Assembly: GCF_900005765.1 (NCBI RefSeq)
Contig: NC_041689.1
Span: 868,001 to 932,000, forward strand
Reading direction: 5' to 3'
Source: Plasmodium relictum
Lineage: Eukaryota; Apicomplexa; Aconoidasida; Haemosporida; Plasmodiidae
Length of the DNA: 64,000 nucleotides
A program made the position numbers and the translations under genes. Every line of letters begins with the position of its first letter. Position 1 is the first letter of the stretch. Shown piece by piece: positions 44,964-56,223 of the stretch. A model generated the notes under the pieces. The model was given only the letters and a program-made list of their open reading frames with translations, was not told the DNA's origin and did no database searches.

Positions 44964-46064
44964 TTAATAATATTCATTAAAAATTTCCTTATCTATTGAA
45001 TCTTCAAACTCTCTTTCTAAGGATTTTTTGCAATAAGGTGATTCTTTGTTAATATTTTTTTTTTTTTTAAGATTCGAAGATTTCTCTTTTTCCAATTCTT
45101 CACTTAAATTTTTATTTATTTCTTTCAATACGTTATTTTCTTTTACTAACTTTTTAAAATTCAAATTCAGATCATTTAAACTAGTACTAAAATTTTTTAT
45201 CTTATCATTTAGAAATGAGTTTTTTCTTCTTAAAATTTCCATTTTGTGTAGAATCAATTTATTTTTATTTTCTAATTCCTCAATCTTCTTATTTTTTAGT
45301 AAAAGCAAATTATTCTCTCCATCATTTATATATTCACCATATATTGAAAAACTCATGTAATTTTTACTAGTTAATTCTTTCAAGTAATTTTTACAACTTT
45401 TACATTCAAGAGAATTTGAAAATATATCTTTATCCACTTTATATATCTCATTTAGACTTGCATTATTATTATTATTATAATCTCTACAATTTTCAAAATT
45501 ACATTTTGTATCTAAATCATTTTTATTATTTAGCATTTCTTCATTTGATATTTTGTTATCATATAAAAAGATATCTGAAATATTTTCATTAGGTGCTTTT
45601 TGATTTAGTGTTTCATTATTTAAGCTTTCTTCATTGGATAAAACATTTAAATTACAATTTTTTGATATTTTTCTATTTAAAACCTTCTCTACTCTTTTTT
45701 TTATTTTTCCTCTCTTTTTGAGTTTATTTTCGTTATCATTAAATTTGGTTTTACGCAAAAAATTATTATTATTTTTTTTTGATTCATATATTACTTCATG
45801 TTTCGTTTCATTTACTTCAGGAAAACTTTTAATTTCATTTTGTTTCCTTGATTTTTTAATGTCTCCGGAAATACAAACATTATTATTCAATACTTCCGTT
45901 TTGTTTTTACTTATATTCGTTTCTGTTACTTTTTCATTAGTATTATTTTTTCCTTTTAATTCATCTTTTAATTTTGCATTGTCATAACTGTCAATCATAT
46001 CAAGCATATCGAAAAAAAAATTTGTATTCGTATCTTCCATTTCTTTATTGTAATATTTCATCAA
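44964..46064 (-). CDS. Coiled-coil protein of unknown function
   Basis: A 366-residue single-exon frame. An N-terminal motif with acidic and hydrophobic residues (NFFFDMLDMIDSYDNAKL) is followed by a long disordered Asn/Lys/Glu-rich middle. A CxxC-like pair occurs at about residue 225 (LECKSCKNYL). A coiled coil at about 255-335 (KIEELENKNKLILHKMEILR, then further heptads) may support dimerisation. The tail is short and acidic. I do not recognise the family. The 5' neighbour is a sphingomyelin synthase on the same strand, which gives no functional hint. Confidence 0.6.
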   Translation of the reverse strand: MMKYYNKEMEDTNTNFFFDMLDMIDSYDNAKLKDELKGKNNTNEKVTETNISKNKTEVLNNNVCISGDIKKSRKQNEIKSFPEVNETKHEVIYESKKNNNNFLRKTKFNDNENKLKKRGKIKKRVEKVLNRKISKNCNLNVLSNEESLNNETLNQKAPNENISDIFLYDNKISNEEMLNNKNDLDTKCNFENCRDYNNNNNASLNEIYKVDKDIFSNSLECKSCKNYLKELTSKNYMSFSIYGEYINDGENNLLLLKNKKIEELENKNKLILHKMEILRRKNSFLNDKIKNFSTSLNDLNLNFKKLVKENNVLKEINKNLSEELEKEKSSNLKKKKNINKESPYCKKSLEREFEDSIDKEIFNEYY

Positions 46065-46581
46065 AACATCTTTTTTTATTTTGTCTTATAATATTTCATT
46101 TTTATATTCTCATTTTATATTTATTTTGTAAATATTTGTTTATATATTTATTTGTATACTTGTTTATTCATTTGCATATTTGTTTATTTTATTTTAGTTA
46201 ATTTATATTCTTGTGAATTTTTTATTTGGTAACACGCAAATACTCTTAAAAATTCAATTGAGTAATAATCATATAAATGTGTTCTTTTTTAAAATTATTT
46301 CTTTATATAATTCATAAAATGTTTTTTTGTCAAATTAATAGTAATTTACAATTATAAGTTTTCTTCTGAAATAAATGGAAACTTATAAAAAAAAAAAAAT
46401 ACTATGGTATTTTTTTTATAAAAAAAGAATGTTAAAATTGTTCAATAAAACTTTAAAGATAATTTTCTTTTAAAAAAAATTAAAATTTATCTTAACACTA
46501 CTTTGAGTATATATTTAAAAAAAAAATTTTAAATAACAAACACAAAAAATTTTTTTTTTTCACTTTTTTTTATAAAAAATT

Positions 46582-46642
<61 letters not shown>

Positions 46643-46680
46643 ACAAAAATAAAAAAAAATGATAATTAAAATGATGAATA
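46065..46680. other. Intergenic region with (AT)n run
   Basis: Separates the coiled-coil gene and SMS gene 1 (both minus). Contains a pure (AT)n run at about 46583-46638. The first 140 bases read in one frame as Phe/Tyr/Ile-rich hydrophobic sequence, which I take as chance. Confidence 0.55.
46583..46638. repeat. (AT)n microsatellite
   Basis: About 28 AT dinucleotides at the 3' side of the first sphingomyelin synthase gene. Confidence 0.85.
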
Positions 46681-47880
46681 TTATTTAATATTTATCAATC
46701 TGACAAATTTGAATAATAAAAAATTTATAGTACCATCTCCGGCATAGCTATGAAATAAATGATCTGAACAATAGATGGAAATCTTATTTTCTTTCGATGA
46801 TTTATGAAAGGAGATTAAATTTCTATCTTTACTGTAATTTTCACAATTACAAAAAGTTGAAAAATCATTATTTTCATTTATAGCATAATTCATCGTGTAA
46901 TTTAATCCTTCTAAGAAGGGAATAATTTTCAAAAACATTCTAGCAAGGAAAAATCTTAAAAAAAATGGTTTTGCCTGAACATCTTTTTTATTTGAAACGA
47001 TTTTAACTTCAAATAACGTGGAAAATAAATAATATTGTGAAGATAAATCAAGCATTATATGATAAAGGGAAAAAATAAAAACACCAAAAAATAAACCAAG
47101 CAGTACATCAGATGTATAATGTATAAAACCAATAATTATAAATACATAAATAAAACAACAAAACAAAGATAAAATAATTTTTAATGTTACACTGTTCATA
47201 TAATAAAGAGAAAACATTAAAAGTAAAGTTGTTGAAAAAGAGTGGCCTGATACTATTAAATCTGAACACACATAAACTAAGTTCATGTTTATTTTCAATA
47301 TTTGTAATAAATTAAAATGAATATTTCCACTTTCGAGAGGTAAGCAAGTCTCTAATGTAGCAGGCAAAGAAGTAACATATATTAATATCCCTCTTAAAAT
47401 ATAAAAGGACCCAAGCATATAAATAAATCGGCAAATAATAGCTATAGATAAGTATATGCTATTAAAAACAATTAATCTAAAAACTACAAAAACTGTTAAA
47501 ATCGCTATTAAATTATTCGACAAATTATAGGAAGCCCACTTAGGTGGATATTCAAATAATTCATGTATTCTATCGCTTAATGGTGGTGTATATCTTTTAT
47601 AATAGGAATCACTGTAAATCATTAAAAAACCTTGTATAATTAATGAAACTATTAGATATAATAAGGAAAATGCTAATTTAATTATTAATATTCTAAATAA
47701 TTTCCATTTTGATAAATCATATGGGTCGTTTAATGTTGCTTTTCTTGATATGGTTACGTTATCCATTTCATTACATATATTTATATGATAGTTACAATTC
47801 ATTTTATAATTTTTATTATTTTGTATTTCTATTACTTCTTCACCTTTATCATTTGCTTCCATAGCTTCTGTATTTTTCAT
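46681..47880 (-). CDS. Sphingomyelin synthase-like protein, intronless copy
   Basis: A 399-residue frame with about six membrane segments, the layout of the sphingomyelin synthase/PAP2-C family. The catalytic triad is visible: His213 in CSDLIVSGHSFSTTLL (family motif C.D.lfSGHt) and His254 with Asp258 in IHYTSDVLLG (family HYT.Dv). The segment LSDRIHELFE before the second membrane helix is shared with the downstream paralogue and is typical of apicomplexan members (PPLxDRxHE). The enzyme moves phosphocholine from phosphatidylcholine to ceramide in Golgi or plasma membrane. The C-terminus has extra Cys and a charged tail ending SDHLFHSYAGDG. The tandem neighbour encodes a paralogue with four exons. 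Ethanolamine-phosphoceramide synthase activity is an alternative. Confidence 0.88.
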   Translation of the reverse strand: MKNTEAMEANDKGEEVIEIQNNKNYKMNCNYHINICNEMDNVTISRKATLNDPYDLSKWKLFRILIIKLAFSLLYLIVSLIIQGFLMIYSDSYYKRYTPPLSDRIHELFEYPPKWASYNLSNNLIAILTVFVVFRLIVFNSIYLSIAIICRFIYMLGSFYILRGILIYVTSLPATLETCLPLESGNIHFNLLQILKINMNLVYVCSDLIVSGHSFSTTLLLMFSLYYMNSVTLKIILSLFCCFIYVFIIIGFIHYTSDVLLGLFFGVFIFSLYHIMLDLSSQYYLFSTLFEVKIVSNKKDVQAKPFFLRFFLARMFLKIIPFLEGLNYTMNYAINENNDFSTFCNCENYSKDRNLISFHKSSKENKISIYCSDHLFHSYAGDGTINFLLFKFVRLINIK

Positions 47881-49119
47881 TTTTTACAAATTTCAATTTT
47901 TTTTTAACAATTTATTTAAATATATTTAAAAAAAAAAGAATGAAAGGTTTATTTTTAAATTATTCCTTAAAATATTTATAAATAATTATGATTTATTATG
48001 TATAATAATTTCTTCTATCTCTTTTGTTTTTCCTTTGAATCATGCTCAAGAGCTAAAAGATTTTTTTTTTTTTTTAAATTAAAAAGAAAAAGGAATTTTT
48101 TTTTTTTCCCTCAATTCCACTGATTATTACAAAGTTATTTTAAATTTTATTCATTTATGCGTACCGATCAGTTCAAATTTTAGTATATGTAAAAATACAG
48201 TTTTTATAATAGCTTATTATTAAAAAAAAAAAAATTTTGTGCATTTGCTTATAAAAAATGGATATTAAGCTTTTTGGATACGGGCGTTCATCATGTAAAT
48301 TATGTAAACTTACATTTATGAAGTCATCAAAATAAGCTTATATATATCTCTGATTATATTTCTTTTTTTATATTTCCATACCAAATTTTTCCTTTTAACA
48401 ACATTAAAAAGAGAATATAATTTTTTTTATGGGGATATAAGTTATTTTTCACATAAAAGGATATATATAAATGATATATTTCAATGAAAGACCAAAAAAG
48501 AATATTTTAATTAATGATGTCACATTTATGTGTGCAAGTAATTTTTATTTTATTTAGGCACTACGTATTAAAAATTATATATTTTTAATAACCACACATT
48601 TAAAAAAAAAGGAATTTTGAATTTGTCTTAAAGTATTACTTATTTTAACATACGTAGTAGAGTCTTCCCTACTCTATCTTTGCCAAATTGCATATTCAGT
48701 TTTTTATAAATTTCAATAGAGACATTTAACAAATCATCATTAAAATATAAGCAGATAAGTTAGTGGACAATAATGTATAGACAAAAATTATATCACGAAA
48801 ATTTTAGAAATTATTCATTTAAAAAATATGTATCTCTTATAAAATTTTAAAATAATAATAAATTTAAAGAAATTTATAAAAATAATAAAAAAACAAATTA
48901 AGTTCATAATGGGAAATAATCAAATATTAAGCAATAAATAAAAAAAAGGAAATTATAAAGAATATGTTAATTAAATAACAATTAAAAAAAGTTTAAAATC
49001 TTAATTTACATATTATATTTAACTTATGCATAATATACTCGAAATATTTAATTTTTCTTCGCTAATATTTTTCTAAATAAAGAAAAAAAAAAATACATAT
49101 ATATATAATAATTAAAAAA
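47881..49119. other. Intergenic region between the two SMS genes
   Basis: Contains the promoter of the intronless copy. Less AT-extreme patches at about 48260-48330 and 48640-48770 carry no readable frame. No repeats are seen. Confidence 0.5.
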
Positions 49120-50950
49120 TTAATTATTATTTTTTTTTCTACCTATATTTTTACATTTATTCAGTAAATTGTATATTGAAGATAAGCTATATGAACCATT
49201 TCCAGCATGAGAATGATAAAAATGGTCACTAAAATCATAATATTCTTCATTATTAGCATTTTTCTTTTTAATTATAAGACTTTTTGAATTCACCGGTTTA
49301 CAAGGGCAAAAAGAATTCTAATATTATAAAAAAAAATTATGAAAGATTGTATTAAATATAATATATATATATATAGAAATTTTCTCTTGTTACCCATTCT
49401 TTATTATAAGAAGTAGAGATATCTATTCTATAATCCAAAGCTTCTAGATACCCAATTAAGGGAATTAAATAACAAAATAAGTTACATCTTTCTATGAATG
49501 ATTTTAAATAATCAGAATCCTAAAAAAATTAGAAAAAAAATGTGCACATAATAAAAAAAATAATTTATTTTTTATAAATTTTTTTTAAATGAGTCTGTTC
49601 TAATATTTTTTTATTGAATATTTTTATCTTTTTTATTAGGTCCATTATATGAAAAACAATTTTCTTTTTTTTTTTTTATTGCAATTTTTATAATATATAT
49701 ATATTTTTAGTATTAATTATCATTTTTATTTTTTTAGTACGTTAATATAAAAGGATTTATTTATTGCATATCTTTTTGCAGCAATATCAAGAAGGTAATG
49801 ATAACAAATAAAAACAGATGCTCCAAATACGTATCCCATTAATACATCTACAGTGTAATGGAATCTTGATATTATTATTATAGAAAATATAAATAAACTG
49901 TAAATAGAAATACAAACTTTTATGTAAATATTCTTTTCATAAAAAATCCATAAAAATTTTAATAATGTAGTATAAGCGGTATGTCCAGATATTATTAAAT
50001 CGGTACATTCATATACTTGAGCAAAAATTATAAGGTATGAGGAATATAAATTTTCAAGAAAGCTTTTATCTCTTAAAGGTTTACATGTAGATATTGGACA
50101 AGGTATAGTAGTTACATAAATAAATAAAGATCTTATATAATAAATAAGAGATAACATAAGAATCATTCTAATTAGCATTGTTAATGACAATAAAAAAGGG
50201 AAAAATAACCCAAACCTTAAAAGAGTAATAATTGATAAAATCATAATGTTTCCATTAACAAATACTGTATTAATAAATGGTGGTATCTTTTTAAATAATT
50301 CATGAATCCTATCTTTTAATGGTTCATCACCAGCATTATAGTATGAATCACTTAATATTATAGAATAGCATTGAATATATACTCCAATTATTCCAAAGAT
50401 AAAAGCATATAGCAAACGGATAAAGAAAATTTTGTATATTTTTCTTCTAAAGTTCAAATTTTTTATTTCTATACTCCTTGAGCTATCATTCTTCTTTTCA
50501 AAATAATCATCTAAAAATTAAAAAAACTTCTTATGCATATATATAATAACTTATTTTAAATATTTTTAATATATACGTTTTGAAAATATATGCATTTATT
50601 AAAAGGTATTATTTAATTCATATATATATACATATATACAACTGAGATATAACATATATTTCGATTAAAGTTGTTAATTTTTTTTTTTTTTAAGCATAAT
50701 ATTTACACAAAAATATTTTTTAATATATTTTTCTTTTCTTTTTTTAAATACCTATATTTTCTATTGATACACCTTGTAAATCAGGAGAGACAGAATCACT
50801 CGTTTTTAATCTCTCATTCTTTTCTGAAATATTATCAGCACTTTTACAATATGTTTGTTTAGTATCGTTAAAATTTAATATAAAGTTAACATTATCCTTT
50901 AATGGATCATTTAGTTCATGTATCATTTTTCTATTTTCAACTTTAGGCAT
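49120..50950 (-). CDS. Sphingomyelin synthase-like protein, four-exon copy
   Basis: Exons on the minus strand are 50950-50752, 50510-49741, 49519-49394 and 49317-49120. All joins keep frame and give 430 residues. Exon 1 encodes a soluble N-terminal tail. Exon 2 encodes the six-helix core with ILSDSYYNAG, PLKDRIHELF and the catalytic CTDLIISGHTAYTTLL and RFHYTVDVLMG. Exons 3 and 4 match the C-terminal region of the intronless copy (IERCNLFCYLIPLIGYLEAL; SDHFYHSHAGNGSYSL against SDHLFHSYAGDG), which confirms the splice model. The exon 2 donor (AAC/GTACTA) is weak. The role should be sphingomyelin or related sphingolipid synthesis. The two genes are clearly an old tandem duplication: membrane helices differ a good deal while catalytic motifs are kept. 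Confidence 0.88.
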
Positions 50951-52165
50951 TTTTATTACCTTTTTTACAATTATTATAAAATTTATATGTATAATATTAT
51001 CAAATAAATGGTATGAATTTAAATTTATTTATAACATCTTTTTTTGTTTCTCATTTATTTTGTTAGCATATTTGTGTGTTGAAAAGTATGTAACAAAAAA
51101 TGTTAAAAATGTATAAGATAATATCCAATTAAAAAGAAAATTAAACTTTAAGACGCCTTAAAATTTTTTTCCTTTAATATTTTACTTTTGCACAATCTAC
51201 ATTTTATATAATGTAAAAATTATTTTAGAAATAACAAAAAAAAATATTATATAGATGCATATATATATATATATATATGTGCGGTGTAAAATGTCTTAAT
51301 AATGTAATTAAAGACAACTATTATTTTCATAAATTATTTAAATGAAAATAATAAAATATTTACTAAAATGTTAATTTTTTTTCAATTATATTTATATGAA
51401 ATATTAAAAAAAAAGGACAAATCAAAAAGATAATTTTTTTTAAAATTGTTTAAGCTAACATATTTAAAATATACAACACATTAAAAAAAAGAGAAATTTA
51501 TAATTTTGCAATTGATAATTAAAAATAAATGAACATAAAAAATATAAAAAATTTCGTGAAACAAAAATAAAAATTTTAAATTTCAAATCCATATAAAATT
51601 TCTAGACTCATATAAATTTTAAAATTATTTTTTTTTTCAATTTCCTTTTATTATTTTTTTTCTTTTAATAATGTTTTTTATTTTATTATTTCAATTATGC
51701 ATGCATAATATAAGCAGTAAATTAATATTTAACAGTTGATAATATTGGTATAAAAATAAGCATGCATATATTTACTTTTTGTTTTGCCTGCAAATAACTT
51801 TAAGGAATATCGAAAAAAATAACGTACAATTTAATGACTATTTCCATTTATAATGTGAAAAATATATTGTGATTATAAAAAGTGTATGAAAAATTAAATA
51901 AAAATACAAAAAAATTAAAAAGTGAAACAATTTCTAAAAAAAAAAAATATAAAGATATATTAATAAAAATTTAAGATATTAAAAAAATATATGAATAATT
52001 TAGAAAGAAATATATAATTTTATAAATTATATAGAGTTATACCTATACATGAAATGCATTTTTATTAAAGTGTAATTTTTTTTTCACTTTTATATTGTTA
52101 AAAAAGGATAAAAGAAATATTTAAATTTTCACTCTCTTCATTATAAAATTATAGTCTTTTTTTTT
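50951..52165. other. Intergenic region
   Basis: Holds the promoter of the four-exon SMS gene and the 3' flank of the coiled-coil gene. Poly-A/T with a short (AT)n run at about 51258-51280. No gene is visible. Confidence 0.55.
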
Positions 52166-54500
52166 TTACGGTGCATTTTCTCTTTTTAAAATATCTAAAT
52201 CGCGATTTGAATAATAATTTAAGTGCATTATGGATTCATAATTTTCTTTATTTTTTTCATATAGATCCTTCATAAAAATGGATATAACAAACAAACATGT
52301 ATGCTGATATAACTGTTATATATAAATGAATAATTATATATTATTTTATTTTCACAGATATAGCTATAAATCAATATATAAAATTACTATCATATATTCT
52401 ATTCCTTTTTTTAATATTTCAAATTTTTGAAATTTTTCATTTAAGGCATTATTCAATATTTCATTTTGTCCTGGGTTAAATGATTCTTGCCATTTTCCCA
52501 ACTAAATAAAAGAATAATATAATTATTTTATAAAATAAGTTTAAATGAGAAGTAAAAAAAAAAAAAAAAAAAAAAGCTATTTTAAGTAATGATTTTTATT
52601 CTATTAATTTATATAACCTCTATTGTATTTATTTCTAGAGATTCATTTTTTAATTTTTTCTTTGTTTCTAAAAAATAATTCTTTAAAAAAAAAAGGAACA
52701 TTAATATATTTTTTTATTTTTTATATTTAACAGTTTTCATTATTAAATTTTTTTTTTTTATATATATACTTCTAATAATAATTTTTGTAGATACGTATAT
52801 AACTTCATCCTATTTTTATTATATATTTTTTCATATTCCTTGCAAATTTTTGTGAGTAGCATTTTTTTTATATCTGTTTCTAATTTTAATTCTTCTAGGA
52901 CCTTTATCTGTTTTTTTCTTTTTTCTTTAATTTTTTTCAAACTTATTTTTAGTTTTTCATAATCAATAATATTTTTTTCTAATAACTCTACATCTTTATC
53001 TAAATTTTCTAATTTTTCTGATATATTTACAAATTTAAATGATTAAAATAATAATATATATATTTCCAATTGTAATTTTTTACGAACTAATACGATGAAA
53101 AAGAAAAAAAAATTTCTCTTTGTTATTATCATTACTTTTATGAATTGATATATTTTTTTTGAATTCTTCTAAATATTTCATTTTAGACAAATAATTTTTT
53201 TTTTTATTAAGTTTATCGTCCTAACCAATTTATGAAAAAAAAAAAGTTCTAAACTTATATAATTACAGGAAAATTAAAAAAATAAAATAATAATTTAGTT
53301 TCTTACTCATTAACTAACCTCTAATTTTTGAATCATTCCTAATTGATCATTTAATATTAATTTAAAATAATTTTGTGTATTTAAAATATTTTCATTATAT
53401 TCTACTAAAATATTTCTTTTCGAAAATATATTATTCTATTATAAATATTATTTTTTTATATATATAGATAATATAATAAGTTATACTTTATATTTTCATT
53501 TTTATCTTTTTGTAGATTAAAAATAAATTTTTGTCTTTTTCTATCTAATTTATCTCTCTCCTATAAAATTATCAATTTATTGACAATTCTATGATAGTTA
53601 ATATATTTTATATATGTTTTTATAAAATTAGGAAAATAAATTAATTTTTTAAAAAATTAACCAGATTAATTTTTTTGGAGTAGTTTTTTCTTATTTCTTT
53701 GAGGGTACTAGTAAATCTACTGTTAATTTCGTCTATCATTTCATTTTGAGACAAAACAATAGAATTTAATTTATTTAAATGTTGAATATTTGTAACATTT
53801 ATTAGTTTATCATAATCTTTATTTGATTGTTGATTTTTTTTTTCTATTCTTTAATTAAAAAATAACAAAAAATATCAAAAAATATTCATATTACAAATTA
53901 ATTTATTTTAATAAAAAATAATTTTACTCTGTAGTTTTAGAATGCTCATATATATTTATTTCATTTTTTGTGAGATTATCTAGAAAGGTTTCATAACACT
54001 TTAATACATATCTATTTATAATATTTTCAATTTTTCTAGAAGATAAAAACTTAAATGACTTATTTTCCTCTAACTCTATTTCTTTATTTTTTAATTCTAA
54101 TTTCAATATCTGATTAGAAAAAAAGAAAAAAGCTCTTTATATTAACTTAAAGTATTTAGTCTAATATTTTATATTTTTTAATTCTTTTGTATATTTTTTT
54201 TTTGACATAAAATTTATCTAAAATTGTACATATATATTTTTTTACAACCTTTAAATCGTGGTAACCCAAAAATATATTATCATCTATATTTTTTATTTTT
54301 GAATTAATATCTTCTACATTTTTTTTCTCAACTTCTATTTCTTTATTTATCTTGCTTATCTTTGTGTTCATCATTTAAAAATAAAATAAAATATTAATAT
54401 TATTTTAATTAGTTTTTTAATTTATTTTATTTTTTACTTCGTTTATCAATTTTTCTTTTTCTTCCTTTATTTTGGAGTTGATTTTTTTAGTATTTTTCAT
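52166..54500 (-). CDS. Multi-exon coiled-coil protein of unknown function
   Basis: Eleven exons on the minus strand keep one frame for 441 residues: 54500-54438, 54359-54249, 54109-53928, 53848-53662, 53560-53487, 53415-53319, 53220-53136, 53017-52770, 52680-52618, 52501-52388 and 52267-52166. Nearly the whole chain is charged coiled coil, without Asn runs. Less repetitive landmarks are FKFLSSRKIENIINRYVLKC in exon 3, MIDEINSRFTSTLKEIRKNY in exon 4, LGKWQESFNPGQNEILNNAL in exon 10 and a C-terminus ending NRDLDILKRENAP. Long coiled coils of this size with many introns are common among axonemal, kinetochore and basal-body proteins, but I cannot assign a family. The exon 2 acceptor is weak and its boundaries are least certain. 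Confidence 0.7.
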
Positions 54501-56223
54501 TTTTTTTAAATATATTAATAACTTTAAAAGTAAAGAATAAAAAAGGAATTTCTTTTATTTAATATGCATATTTTTTTATTATGAAAATTTAATTATTTTA
54601 GATAAATTAAAACCTCACTATAAAAAAAAAATGTGTAAATAGAACTACTTATTTACGAGAGATTTATGAATTTAATATTTTAATAAAATTATATTATACA
54701 TATAAGTTATTTCATCGCGTTTTATTTCATTTTATATCTTTTATTATAATTTTATTTTTGTATTCCTTATCTTTTATATCTTTCATTATGAAAATTTTTT
54801 TATATTTTTTTAATACAAAATTATTTTATTTGTCGTTTTTATTAAAAAAAATATTTTAATTAAAATAATGGAAAAAAAATAAAATTTTTTTTATATCTTT
54901 TAGTCTTAAAAAAGACAAATTAGTGCACAAAAAAAAAAAAATTAAAAATTGGAGATATTTCAATTAAAAATAATATAAGTTATAAAAAAAAAAAAAATAA
55001 CTTAAATTTTATATTTTTATAAAATTAAATAATGTACGGAGTTTTTTTTTTTTTTTGTTAACAAATGGCAAAAAATAAAATTGTTTTGAACAAGTCTTTT
55101 TTGTAGGAGAAAATGCTATTTTTTCAAAGATTAAAAAAACTGATATAATAAAATATATTGTAAATTAATAAAGATATATATTCATTTATTTAAAAATGTC
55201 TGATTACTTTAAAAGTCTTACTGAATTTTCTTATATATGTTAAATTATATTTAAATATATAATTTTTTAAGTTATCTTTTTTGTTACATCCAAGCATTTT
55301 TGCATGTGCATCATTTGAAGAAGTGTGGATTCGAAAACAATTTATATGAATTTCTTTTTATTAACCATTATTTTTTTAGTTCAAAAAATTTATAATTAAT
55401 ACTTTTCAATAATTTAAAACATTTTCTTTGCTAAAAAAAAAAAAAAATTAAAGAAATTGGAATTCGTGATCATATATTAAAAAAGAAAAATAAATAGACA
55501 TAAAATAGTAATATTTCAGAAATGGAAAGGAAATAAAAGTATAAGTATGATCACTTTTTCTTTGAAAAAGTTTAAATTAATTTAAGAAATAAAAAATTTT
55601 CAGGTTTTTCACAAAAAATATTTTTTTGGTTATTACTGTGAAAGTTATATTTTGAGTATTTTCATAAGAATAATTTTTTTCAAAAAATTATGAATGCTTT
55701 GTTGTAGATTAATGTAAAATGTGATATTAACTTCTATTTTTACATTCATTTGTTCAAATTGAACTTTTTTTTTTTTTTTCATCATATCATCTAATATAAA
55801 GCACAATTTTTCTTTTATTAATTATTAAAAAAAAAAAAAATTAGAATAGTTCTGAATCACTAAAAAAAAAAAAAAATAGAGCATATCATGATCACATGAT
55901 AAAAGAGAATGTTTTATTTATATACATATTATATTAATTTTAATAATTATAAAAAAAAAAATTTTATATTAAATTTAATTTTAATTTTTAGTTGTATATT
56001 TATTTTAATATTTAGCTTTAATATTTTGAGAACACAGACTTTTTCTTCTTACTTATAATTCTTATATATATAAAATATTCATGTTTTTTTTTATAATTTC
56101 ATAAAGAACATTTCACTATTTCAATTTCCCATTTAATTAATTAAAAAAAAATACAATAAAATAAAATTTTCCTTTGATATTATAATTGATTCCTTTTTAT
56201 CATTGTATTTTTTTTTTTATAAA
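54501..56223. other. Divergent intergenic region
   Basis: At 1.7 kb, the second longest gene-free region in the window. It should hold promoters for the coiled-coil gene (minus) and the secreted microexon gene (plus). Many poly-A/T tracts, with a less AT-rich patch at about 55270-55350. No frame or repeat is seen. Confidence 0.55.
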
